NCBI GenBank assembly: GCA_023145125.1
Contig: JAGLEK010000339.1
Coordinates: 1-11,058 of the forward strand
Length of the DNA stretch: 11,058 nucleotides
Source: Bacteroidales bacterium
Lineage (GTDB): Bacteria > Bacteroidota > Bacteroidia > Bacteroidales > B18-G4
Direction: 5' to 3'
Below the pieces are notes generated by a model. That model was not told the origin of the DNA, ran no database searches, and worked only from the letters and a program-made list of their open reading frames with translations. Below, piece after piece: positions 1 to 6,506 of the stretch (its first letter is position 1; every line of letters starts with the position of its first letter). Made by a program: the position numbers and the translations under genes.

Positions 1-40
1 CTTAGTGTAACTTTGCGAAATCCTTTGTGTGTCCTTTGTG
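1..40. repeat. Degenerate CTTTGTG intergenic repeats
   Basis: Four copies of a 7-mer close to CTTTGTG lie at 1-7 (CTTAGTG), 11-17 (CTTTGCG), 23-29 and 34-40, so they are spaced 10 to 12 bp apart, about one helical turn. An A-run follows at 43-50. No gene is visible in 1-167. Similar CTTTGTG-rich intergenic stretches are familiar to me from Bacteroidota genomes, but I cannot check their copy number here. The window edge cuts the array, so its full length is unknown. Confidence 0.5.
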
Positions 41-120
41 GTAAAAAAAAGCTGTTTCAACCCTTGATTCACATAAATAATGTATTACAAAATAGATACA
101 TTCGGGATGACATTAACATC

Positions 121-150
121 TTTCCTAATTGAAAGGAAATCTTAACTTTG
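121..150 (+). promoter_or_regulatory. Promoter of the phosphatase/partner-switch operon
   Basis: TAACTTTG at 143-150 is an exact match to the Bacteroidota -7 element TAnnTTTG. A weak -33 element (TTTC, 121-124) lies 18 bp upstream. Transcription would begin near 157, about 11 nt before the ATG at 168. This decides the start: the upstream in-frame TTG at 129 would lie before the transcript begins. The -33 half is poor, so the promoter may be weak or activated. Confidence 0.5.
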
Positions 151-167
151 TAATAATTATATTTCTG

Positions 168-2111
168 ATGCGAGTATTCAAAAGCCTTTCATTGAAGATT
201 TCCGTTAGCATTATGCTTGCGGTTGCACTGATATTTGCTGCTATCATTCTTTACAACTATTTCATTTCGCGCGACTTGCTTTTGAAAAATGTTGAGGATA
301 ACGTAAAAAATCTCGCCGACGGTAGTGCCCAGAAGATTGAAAAGGTGCTTGAGGCTTCTGCAAAGATTCCTCAAAACCTTTCATATATCCTGGGAGCTTC
401 ACAATATAGTGCTGATGAACTGAGAGATCTTTTAGAACTCATCGTAGAAAACAATGATGAGGTCTTTGGTAGCTGCATAGCCTTCGAACCGTATGCTTAC
501 GACACTGATTCCCTCTATTTTGCCCCTTATGTTTTCATGACAGACTCCGGCCCGTCATTCAAATATCTGAATTCGGAAAGCTTTAATTATTTTGATGAGG
601 CTTGGTACCGTATCCCGAAAGAGTCTTTGAAAGCAGGATGGAGTGAGCCATATTTCGATTTAGGTGGTGGTGATATCCTTATGTGTACCTATTCTGTTCC
701 CTTCTTCTTTGATGATGAAGGGCAGGACCTGAGAGGTATTGTTACCATCGATATCTCACTCGAGCGGCTGAGAGACTATGTTGAGTCGATAAAGGCCTAT
801 AACAACGGTTTTGCATTTGTTATTTCTGCAGAGGGAACCTTTATCACACATCCGCTTGAAGACTCCTGGATAGAGCAAAATGTATTTCAACTGGCAGAAG
901 ATCGGGATTATGATGTCCTGCGCAAGGCAGCAAAAGACATGGTGACCGGGGGCAGCGATTTTATTCTTTACGATACCCCAATTATTGACGGAACGACCTG
1001 GCTGTATTATACACCACTTCCTTCTTCAGGATGGTCGCTATCGCTGATCATTCCTGAAGATGAATTTATGGCAGACCTGTACGAACTGAACCGGGACCTG
1101 CTGCTGATCGGGATCATCGGCTTCGTCATTCTTCTGATCATCGTTATCTACATATCCCGGAGGATCACAAAGCCCCTGACTATACTGGCTCAGGCAGCCA
1201 TAGAGATCGGGAGTGGCCAGTTGGATGCGCCACTGCCTGCGATAAAATCCAAGGATGAGATCGGGCAGTTGAATGCATCCATCAGAAAAATGCAGGTGGA
1301 GCTGAAGAATTATATTCAAAACCTCAGGGAGACCACTGCTGCCAAGGAAAAGATAGAAAGTGAACTTCAGATAGCACGCGATATACAGCAGGGGATCATT
1401 CCGAAAATATTTCCGGCATTCCCTGAAAGGGACACTATCGATCTGTATGCCATCCTCGATCCTGCACGTGATGTGGGAGGTGACCTTTACGACTTCTTTT
1501 TCATTGATGATGACCACCTGTGCTTTACAATTGGGGATGTGTCGGGGAAAGGTGTGCCCGCATCATTATTTATGGCCATTACCAGGACCCTGCTCAGGGC
1601 CAGGATGGATATGGATATTAAGGTTAACGAGGTAATTGAGATCATGAATAACGAGCTATGCCTGGATAATGACAATGCCATGTTCGTGACACTCTTCCTT
1701 GGTATACTGAATATTGAGACAGGCCGGATCGTATATTGCAATGCAGGGCATAACTATCCATACATTTTAAAGAACAATGGCAGCGTGGAAGAACTTAAGG
1801 GTACCCACGGGACTCCCCTGGGCGCGATGCCGGACATTGGCTATGGAAGCTCAGTGGTTCATCTGGAAAACAATGATACTTTAATGCTTTATACCGATGG
1901 GGTTTCTGAAGCAATCGACACAGATGAGAACCAATATACCGAAGGAAGAATCAAAGCTAAGCTGGCCGAATTCAAGGGGGAAGATCCCGAGACGATCATT
2001 AAACAACTTATCGGTGACCTGAACTTGTTCGTGGGCGAAGCTGATCAATTCGATGATATCACCATGCTGGTAATAAACTGGCAGAAAAAAGAAGATGCAG
2101 CGGATGAATAA
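168..2111 (+). CDS. dCache-HAMP-PP2C membrane phosphatase (SpoIIE/RsbU type)
   Basis: This 647-residue protein should be a sensor phosphatase in the cytoplasmic membrane that dephosphorylates an STAS antagonist. A membrane helix at about 11-33 precedes an extracytoplasmic segment of about 270 residues with double-Cache features (WYRIPKESLKAGWSEPYFD region 146-164; SSGWSLSLIIP 286-296). A second helix follows at about 311-330, then HAMP (331-383), a switch-helix linker (SELQIARDIQQGIIP, 398-412) and a PP2C domain (about 425-638). Metal-binding acidic motifs are intact: DVGGD (435-439), GDVSGKG (456-462), TDGVSE (576-581) and FDDITML (628-634). ATG 168 is preferred over TTG 129 because the promoter -7 element lies between them. 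It is the first gene of a packed five-gene run and overlaps the RsbW-like gene, whose STAS partner follows. The ligand is unknown. Confidence is high for the domains and moderate for the substrate. Confidence 0.93.
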   Translation: MRVFKSLSLKISVSIMLAVALIFAAIILYNYFISRDLLLKNVEDNVKNLADGSAQKIEKVLEASAKIPQNLSYILGASQYSADELRDLLELIVENNDEVFGSCIAFEPYAYDTDSLYFAPYVFMTDSGPSFKYLNSESFNYFDEAWYRIPKESLKAGWSEPYFDLGGGDILMCTYSVPFFFDDEGQDLRGIVTIDISLERLRDYVESIKAYNNGFAFVISAEGTFITHPLEDSWIEQNVFQLAEDRDYDVLRKAAKDMVTGGSDFILYDTPIIDGTTWLYYTPLPSSGWSLSLIIPEDEFMADLYELNRDLLLIGIIGFVILLIIVIYISRRITKPLTILAQAAIEIGSGQLDAPLPAIKSKDEIGQLNASIRKMQVELKNYIQNLRETTAAKEKIESELQIARDIQQGIIPKIFPAFPERDTIDLYAILDPARDVGGDLYDFFFIDDDHLCFTIGDVSGKGVPASLFMAITRTLLRARMDMDIKVNEVIEIMNNELCLDNDNAMFVTLFLGILNIETGRIVYCNAGHNYPYILKNNGSVEELKGTHGTPLGAMPDIGYGSSVVHLENNDTLMLYTDGVSEAIDTDENQYTEGRIKAKLAEFKGEDPETIIKQLIGDLNLFVGEADQFDDITMLVINWQKKEDAADE

Positions 2112-2517
2112 GGTGCAACTTATAATACTGAACGATGTAGGCGAGCTTCGAAAGCTGCATATTGCCTGTGAAAACATGGCGGCCGAATGGCTTTTGCCTG
2201 AGAAGATCAGTATGAATATCAACCTGGTGCTGGAAGAGATCATTTCTAATATAATCTTTTATAGCTATGAAGATGATCTGGAACATGAGATCACAATAGA
2301 TTTCAGAAAAGAAAATAAAGAGATTATCATCAGCATTACCGATGATGGAAAAGCTTTTGATATGCTCTCTGCGGATGTATCTGCGGATATCGACAAGCCG
2401 GCCGAGGAGCGTAAGATAGGAGGGCTGGGAATACATTTTGTCAAGACCCTCATGGATAGTGTAGAATACCGCAGAGAAGGAAGTTTGAACATTTTAACAT
2501 TACATAAGAACCTATAA
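2095..2517 (+). CDS. RsbW-type HATPase switch kinase / anti-sigma factor
   Basis: A stand-alone GHKL ATPase of the RsbW/SpoIIAB family, 140 residues and so usual in length. Such proteins bind a target (classically a sigma factor) and phosphorylate an STAS antagonist. The ATP-binding boxes are visible: the N box around E47-E48-x3-N52, the G1 box DDGKAFD (83-89) and the G2 box GGLGIHFVK (109-117). It overlaps the end of the phosphatase gene by 17 nt, which suggests translational coupling. A second ATG at 2104, giving 137 residues and an 8-nt overlap, is equally possible. The antagonist gene follows after 20 nt. The target is not identified: no sigma-B homologue is in the window and Bacteroidota are not known to have one. 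The ECF sigma factor at 10464 or the nearby cyclase are only guesses. Confidence 0.88.
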   Translation: MQRMNKVQLIILNDVGELRKLHIACENMAAEWLLPEKISMNINLVLEEIISNIIFYSYEDDLEHEITIDFRKENKEIIISITDDGKAFDMLSADVSADIDKPAEERKIGGLGIHFVKTLMDSVEYRREGSLNILTLHKNL

Positions 2518-2537
2518 ATTTTAAATATACCTGTCGT

Positions 2538-2864
2538 ATGAATATTACATTAAGTAAAGTTGGTGAGACCAATGTTTTGCAGATAGAAGGCCGTTTGGAT
2601 ACGACCAATTATGGTGAACTCGAGCATCATTTGTCATCGCTGACGAATAATGACGAAATAAAGATACTGCTGGATCTTGATAAATTGGAATATATCAGCA
2701 GCTCCGGCCTTCGTATCCTGCTTATGTTTCTGAAAAAGATCAAAGCTGCTGATGGCCGCTTTATGCTTTGCGGATTATCATCTGATATCAGAGAGATCTT
2801 TGAGATCTCAGGGTTTATAAACATCTTTGAGATCTTTGAAAACCAGGATGCAGCTTTGAAATAA
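2538..2864 (+). CDS. STAS-domain anti-sigma factor antagonist (RsbV/SpoIIAA type)
   Basis: A 108-residue single STAS domain, the normal size for RsbV/SpoIIAA. The signature at 52-62 (YISSSGLRILL) contains the serine that RsbW-type kinases phosphorylate, here Ser55 or Ser56 just before Gly57. GRLD at 18-21 is also typical. In the known scheme the unphosphorylated form binds the kinase and frees its target, and the PP2C enzyme regenerates it. All three components sit in order (phosphatase, kinase, antagonist), so this is very probably the cognate set. The 20-nt gap upstream is AT-rich with no clear Shine-Dalgarno sequence, as usual in Bacteroidota. The cyclase gene begins 19 nt downstream. Confidence 0.93.
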   Translation: MNITLSKVGETNVLQIEGRLDTTNYGELEHHLSSLTNNDEIKILLDLDKLEYISSSGLRILLMFLKKIKAADGRFMLCGLSSDIREIFEISGFINIFEIFENQDAALK

Positions 2865-2883
2865 TAGTAAATACATTTAAATA

Positions 2884-3540
2884 ATGGCACACTATATCCA
2901 TTTTCGTGATCCAACCTCCATGGCGATCGAAGAAAAACTAAAAGGCATACCCAAATGTCCGGGTACTTGCTTCTTCATCGATGTGATCAACTCCACCGAT
3001 ATAAAATACAAGACTGAACTTGAGGATTGGGGCAAGCGCCTGAACAATACTTTCAACTTTATCTCATTCCTAAACGACTTTCCCGAGAATGTTGTAAAGG
3101 GGATAGGGGATGAGCTGATGCTTTTTATACCGGATGAGGACTTATTCTCTAAAACTGCCTACAACAACTACTTTGGACTGATAGAGGAGATCTATGCTAC
3201 CATAGACAACCTGGTTAACTACCCGCTGGAGAATACTTTCCTGAATTGCAAGGTTTCGATCCATTATTGTACCGAGGTGTATAATATTACCTTCTTTGAG
3301 CATGCGAATGATTATTATGGAAAGGACATCGACCTTACTGCCAGGCTTATGAGTAAGGCGAAAGCCAACCGTATCGTAATGAGTGAGAAATTCTTCACCA
3401 AGGTGAAGAATGATATGATAGATTTGGATATCAGGCTGGAAAATACATCACTTGCAAACATTTCAAGTGTATATATGGAAGATTTCAAGGGGGTTCCATG
3501 GCCAACGGAATTCAGGTATATTGATATAGAATCTTTATAA
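2884..3540 (+). CDS. Class III nucleotidyl cyclase-like protein
   Basis: A 218-residue soluble protein made mostly of one class III cyclase homology domain, with no sensor domain and no membrane helix. Compared with known adenylyl cyclases, the two metal-binding aspartates are present (Asp33 in FFIDVINST; Asp76 in VKGIGDEL). So are the adenine-selecting Lys72 and Asp143 and the transition-state arginine (Arg154 in IDLTARL). The usual transition-state asparagine is replaced by Asp150. It may therefore make cAMP, have altered activity, or only bind nucleotide. Its position 19 nt after the STAS gene suggests the partner switch controls it or that it feeds the same response. The spacing and shared strand support one transcript. 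No cAMP receptor is visible in the window. The assignment rests on motifs I aligned by eye. Confidence 0.8.
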   Translation: MAHYIHFRDPTSMAIEEKLKGIPKCPGTCFFIDVINSTDIKYKTELEDWGKRLNNTFNFISFLNDFPENVVKGIGDELMLFIPDEDLFSKTAYNNYFGLIEEIYATIDNLVNYPLENTFLNCKVSIHYCTEVYNITFFEHANDYYGKDIDLTARLMSKAKANRIVMSEKFFTKVKNDMIDLDIRLENTSLANISSVYMEDFKGVPWPTEFRYIDIESL

Positions 3541-3548
3541 TAACAGCC

Positions 3549-3983
3549 ATGGAGAAAAATAAACCTGCCATAGTTTCAGTTTTTCGAAAGTCTCATTTCA
3601 ATGCTGCGCACCGGCTGCATAATCCGTCATGGAGTGATCAGAAGAATAAAGATGTCTTTGGGATTTGCAATAACCCCAACTATCATGGGCATAACTATGA
3701 TCTTATCGTTAAAGTGACAGGGGAGATCGATCCTGAAACCGGTTACGTCGTGGATATGAAGATACTGCAGGACCTGATCGAGGAGCACGTCATAGCACGT
3801 TTTGATCATAAGAACCTGATACTGGATACAGAGGAATTTAAAGCATTGAACCCTACTGCAGAGAACATTTCAGTGGTGATCTGGAATATCCTCCGGAATT
3901 ATATCCCTCCCGGCAAGGACTTAACAGTGATACTGTATGAAACGGAAAGGAATTTTGTAGAGTATTCGGGGCCTGTGACCTAG
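3549..3983 (+). CDS. 6-pyruvoyltetrahydropterin synthase / QueD family enzyme
   Basis: A 144-residue T-fold enzyme acting on 7,8-dihydroneopterin triphosphate. The zinc ligands are His21 (FNAAH), His46 and His48 (YHGHNY). Cys40 is the probable nucleophile, Asp86-His87 (RFDHKNL) the relay pair, and Glu131 (LYETERN) anchors the pterin. PTAEN at 102-106 is also a family motif. The spacing Cys-x5-His-Gly-His and the run CNNPN resemble the 6-pyruvoyltetrahydropterin synthase (PTPS-II) type rather than the Cys-x3-HGH of E. coli QueD, so the product could be a tetrahydropterin rather than the queuosine precursor. Annotation pipelines would probably name it queD. It starts 8 nt after the cyclase gene, so it is likely co-transcribed, though no functional link is evident. 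It ends 2 bp from the convergent yidD. Confidence 0.9.
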   Translation: MEKNKPAIVSVFRKSHFNAAHRLHNPSWSDQKNKDVFGICNNPNYHGHNYDLIVKVTGEIDPETGYVVDMKILQDLIEEHVIARFDHKNLILDTEEFKALNPTAENISVVIWNILRNYIPPGKDLTVILYETERNFVEYSGPVT

Positions 3984-3985
3984 TG

Positions 3986-4270
3986 TCATATCTTTTCAGT
4001 CTTCCCTTTTTCTTTGATCTTGATCTTTTTAACAATGATCCGGGGTACCGGGTCAATACCTCCTGATCCCCATGGATGACAACTGGCTATTCTTTTTACT
4101 CCCAACCAGCCACCGCGAAGAGGCCCATGCATTTTCAATGCCTGGATACTGTATGTTGAACAGCTGGGGTAATGCCTGCATGATGCCGGGGTAAGTGGGG
4201 ATATGGCATATTTGTAAAAATAGATTACCAGCATAAAAGGGAAAGCAAGGATTTTCTTAAGTATTGCCAT
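3986..4270 (-). CDS. yidD: Membrane protein insertion efficiency factor YidD
   Basis: A 94-residue protein of the YidD/DUF37 family, a small membrane-associated factor that helps YidC insert proteins into the inner membrane. An N-terminal hydrophobic/amphipathic helix (about 3-24) runs into the family core YKYAISPLTPASC (19-31), then YPSCSTYSIQAL (34-45), HGPLRGGWLGVKRI (48-61) and CHPWGSGGIDPVP (64-76). Cys31, Cys37 and Cys64 are the typical cysteines. The C-terminal tail (77-94) is lysine-rich and slightly longer than in many homologues. It lies 69 bp after the hybrid kinase gene on the same strand, with a possible terminator between them. Its 3' end almost touches the pterin synthase gene. 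No good TAnnTTTG/-33 pair was found immediately upstream, so it may depend on readthrough. Confidence 0.95.
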   Translation of the reverse strand: MAILKKILAFPFMLVIYFYKYAISPLTPASCRHYPSCSTYSIQALKMHGPLRGGWLGVKRIASCHPWGSGGIDPVPRIIVKKIKIKEKGKTEKI

Positions 4271-4317
4271 GAATGCAAAAATAAGCAGAAATAAAGCAAT
4301 TGCCTTTCTTTATTTAA

Positions 4318-4340
4318 GCCGGGGCCCGGTTAGAACCGGC
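4318..4340 (-). terminator. GC-rich hairpin after the hybrid kinase gene
   Basis: CCGGTT (4326-4331) and AACCGG (4334-4339) form a perfect inverted repeat around two bases. GCCGG at 4318-4322 can instead pair with CCGGC at 4336-4340, so two exclusive hairpins are possible. It directly abuts the kinase stop codon. The following sequence on the minus strand is A/T-rich but has no clean T-run, so it may be a partial terminator or attenuator before yidD. Confidence 0.4.
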
Positions 4341-6325
4341 TAATCGAGGTAAGCGGCAAGTATTTGCAGGATCTTTTCCTTTTTGAATGGCTTGCTGATG
4401 GTTCCGTCGAAGTACTCTTTCAGAATATTTTTATTCCTTTCCTTCAGGCCTCTGTCAAGCAAGGCAAGTACTGATTGAGAGGGGTTGATCTTGCGAATAC
4501 TGTGGATAACGTCCATCTTCCTTTCGGGTAGCCAGCGGACCAGGCAAAGATCGATTTCTTTATTTGTATCGCAAAATTCCAGTGCCTGCTCCGGGTTGTC
4601 GACATAATGCAATTTAACCCGGTCTTTTAAAATTTCCCCCAAACTGATATAATCCCGGATATCATCTTCAATAACCAGCACCTGCTTTTCTTTCCACATG
4701 TATTTTTCATCAAGTTCATCTTCTTCACTTCGGATGGCCATTTCAGGCAATTCAAAATAGAATGTAGAACCTTTTCCTATTTTCGACTCTACCCATATCT
4801 TTCCACCCAGCAATTTGATCAGGCTCTGTGTGATGGGAAGGCCAAGCCCCGTTCCTTCCTTTTTGGTACTCAGGGGCTTAGGCTCCTGGAAAAACCGCTT
4901 AAAGATTTTTCGCTGATATTCTTTGGATATCCCGAGGCCGGTGTCTTTAACAAAGAACAGTACATTGTTGCTTTCAGTAAGTGAGCATCCATATTCAACA
5001 AAACCTTCATGCGTGAATTTAAACGCATTGGAGATCAAATTAGTAAAGATCTGTCTGAGCCTGGATGGATCAGAGTTGATCATCAGGGGTGTGTCTTTGT
5101 TGCCAAGAGATAAACGCAATTTAATGGTTTTTCCGGATTGCTTTCGCTTCAGTGATTCAAAAACAGGAAACAATTCCAGCAGGAAGAGGTTTAATTCAAA
5201 GCGGATGGTGTACAGCTTTACCTTTTCAGACTGCAAGCGTGTAAACTCGAGAATATCATTGGTGAGGTTGAGCAGTGCGTTACTGTTGCCTTCAATCACG
5301 CTGATCAGCTCTTTCCTTCTTTTTTCGTCTTGCTTATCAGATTGAAGGAGGTTTGAAAAACTGATGATGGCTTTGATCGGTGTCTGGATCTCATGTGATA
5401 CATTTGCCAGAAAAGCACCTTTTAGCTGATCTGATTCTTCGGCCTTTTCCTTGGCTTTGATCAATGCCTTTTCTGCCTTTTCCTTTTCTTTGATCTCGTT
5501 GGAAAGCAATATTGTTCTATCCCTGACTTTCTCTTCCAGTTCAAGGTTCAGGTTCTTTAATTCCTCCAACATTTTCTTTCTCGAAGTAATATCCACCATT
5601 ACTCCCCGAATTCCTGCCGGTTGCCCGTTTTCTACGATACCGCTTGTATATATCAATGCCGGGAAACGTGTCCCCTTTTTTGTTTTACATATCACTTCCT
5701 GTTCCTGATAGCTTGTGCCCGAATGAATGATATTGCGGATATCATTTTGGTTTTTCTCATGCCCTTCGTCGATAACATCATGAAGGTAAAGGCCTTTGTC
5801 GATGTCTTTTTTAGTGTAACTGAATTTCTTTAGAGCAAGCTTATTCACGAAAGTCAGTTTTCCGTCAGGGTCAGCCTCAAAAACAATTTGAGGCAAAAGA
5901 GCGGCGAAATCCTGGAATTTTTTCTCGGTCTCCAGTACTTTTTGCTGAAGTAGTATATGTCTTCCCAGCTCGGTGATCTTTCGCTCAAGCCTCTTATTAT
6001 CAACAGGTTTTAGAAGATATCCCTCTACTCCGAGGTCGATAGAACGAATGAAATATTCTGCTTCCGAATGCCCCGAGATCATGATCACTTTTACATTAGG
6101 GTCAAGCTCTTTGATCTTCCTGATCATCTCCAGCCCATCCATTTCAGGCATCATAATGTCTGTGACGATAATATCAGGTCTTTTTGCTTTGAATACCTTA
6201 ACGCCTTCACGGCCGTTTGCGGCAGTGAAAACCTCAGCTACAATGCTCCTGATAAACTCTGCATATACGAACAATGAGAGCCTGTCGTCTTCTACAAGTA
6301 ATACTGATAATGTGAATTTACCCAT
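4340..6325 (-). CDS. Soluble hybrid histidine kinase REC-PAS-HisKA-HATPase-pseudoREC
   Basis: A 661-residue cytoplasmic signalling protein with no membrane helices. An N-terminal receiver (1-120) has a full active site: acidic Glu12/Asp13/Asp14, phosphoacceptor Asp56 (TDIMMPEMDG), Ser84 and Lys106. A PAS domain (about 135-250, ending MVDITSRKK) is followed by a long coiled coil (252-300). The HisKA H-box has His311 (FLANVSHEIQTP). The HATPase has an N box (NLISNAFKFT, 429-438), G1 box (DTGLGI, 461-466) and G2 box (GTGLGL, 491-496). The C-terminal receiver (547-661) keeps the acidic pocket (EDD 553-555) and Lys645, but its phosphoacceptor position is Arg597 (DLCLVRWLP), so it cannot be phosphorylated normally. 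The gene is divergent from the NarL-type regulator, its likely partner. The signal may arrive through the N-terminal receiver or the PAS pocket. Confidence 0.92.
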   Translation of the reverse strand: MGKFTLSVLLVEDDRLSLFVYAEFIRSIVAEVFTAANGREGVKVFKAKRPDIIVTDIMMPEMDGLEMIRKIKELDPNVKVIMISGHSEAEYFIRSIDLGVEGYLLKPVDNKRLERKITELGRHILLQQKVLETEKKFQDFAALLPQIVFEADPDGKLTFVNKLALKKFSYTKKDIDKGLYLHDVIDEGHEKNQNDIRNIIHSGTSYQEQEVICKTKKGTRFPALIYTSGIVENGQPAGIRGVMVDITSRKKMLEELKNLNLELEEKVRDRTILLSNEIKEKEKAEKALIKAKEKAEESDQLKGAFLANVSHEIQTPIKAIISFSNLLQSDKQDEKRRKELISVIEGNSNALLNLTNDILEFTRLQSEKVKLYTIRFELNLFLLELFPVFESLKRKQSGKTIKLRLSLGNKDTPLMINSDPSRLRQIFTNLISNAFKFTHEGFVEYGCSLTESNNVLFFVKDTGLGISKEYQRKIFKRFFQEPKPLSTKKEGTGLGLPITQSLIKLLGGKIWVESKIGKGSTFYFELPEMAIRSEEDELDEKYMWKEKQVLVIEDDIRDYISLGEILKDRVKLHYVDNPEQALEFCDTNKEIDLCLVRWLPERKMDVIHSIRKINPSQSVLALLDRGLKERNKNILKEYFDGTISKPFKKEKILQILAAYLD

Positions 6326-6353
6326 GATGGGAGCATTTGCCTGAATCCAGAAA

Positions 6354-6385
6354 CAAATATAGTAAATCGTAGAGACCGTCAGCTA
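6354..6385 (-). promoter_or_regulatory. Candidate promoter of the hybrid kinase gene
   Basis: Read on the minus strand, 6361-6354 is TATATTTG, a perfect -7 element. The predicted start is near 6347, about 22 nt before the ATG. No good -33 element lies about 20 bp upstream. That region instead overlaps the palindromic site at 6383-6400, which suggests control by a bound regulator. Confidence 0.45.
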
Positions 6386-6400
6386 CGTAATACTACTTAG
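6383..6400. promoter_or_regulatory. 7-4-7 palindromic operator-like site A
   Basis: CTACGTA, 4 bp, TACTTAG: an inverted repeat with one mismatch. It lies between the divergent kinase and response-regulator genes. The same architecture recurs twice at 7169-7208 after the regulator gene. Dyad sites of this kind suit dimeric NarL/LuxR-type regulators, so autoregulation is the simplest reading. Binding is not shown by sequence alone. Confidence 0.5.
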
Positions 6401-6412
6401 AGGCAATTCGGT

Positions 6413-6425
6413 ACTATCAGATAGT
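6413..6425. repeat. Perfect 6-bp inverted repeat upstream of the regulator gene
   Basis: ACTATC, A, GATAGT is a perfect palindrome around one base. It ends about 22 bp before the candidate -7 element of the regulator gene, in a position to cover the -33 region. Its half-site differs from that of site A, so a different protein may bind, or it may be chance. Confidence 0.4.
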
Positions 6426-6454
6426 GGTTTTTTCTTAGAAAAGATGTATTTTTA
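6425..6454 (+). promoter_or_regulatory. Weak candidate promoter of the response regulator
   Basis: TATTTTTA (6447-6454) matches TAnnTTTG except in the last base. Only TGG (6425-6427) stands at the -33 position. The start would be near 6460, giving a leader of about 45 nt. A weak promoter with dyad sites just upstream fits activator-dependent control. Confidence 0.3.
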
Positions 6455-6506
6455 CATCACCAAGGCACTAAAACATTCATTATAAGTTGTTAGAAGGGAA
6501 ATAGTA

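Noticed and set aside
129..167. In-frame TTG start that would lengthen the phosphatase by 13 residues
   Set aside because: The -7 element at 143-150 lies inside this stretch, so the mRNA probably begins near 157, and ATG 168 gives a normal N-terminus before the first membrane helix.
1038..1517. 159-codon minus-strand open frame inside the phosphatase gene
   Set aside because: It is antisense to conserved HAMP and PP2C coding sequence, has low-complexity composition and no recognisable domain.
2884..3540. GGDEF diguanylate cyclase
   Set aside because: No GGDEF/GGEEF motif is present. The FFID, KGIGD and IDLTARL motifs fit a class III nucleotidyl cyclase.
4276..4283. TATTTTTG (minus strand) as the yidD promoter -7 element
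   Set aside because: Transcription would start almost at the ATG, and no -33 element lies at the right distance. The nearest CAA on the plus strand is only 13 bp away.
4923..6344. Several plus-strand open frames of 70 to 140 codons within the hybrid kinase gene
   Set aside because: They are serine/leucine-rich shadows of conserved kinase motifs on the other strand and have no promoter or family signature.
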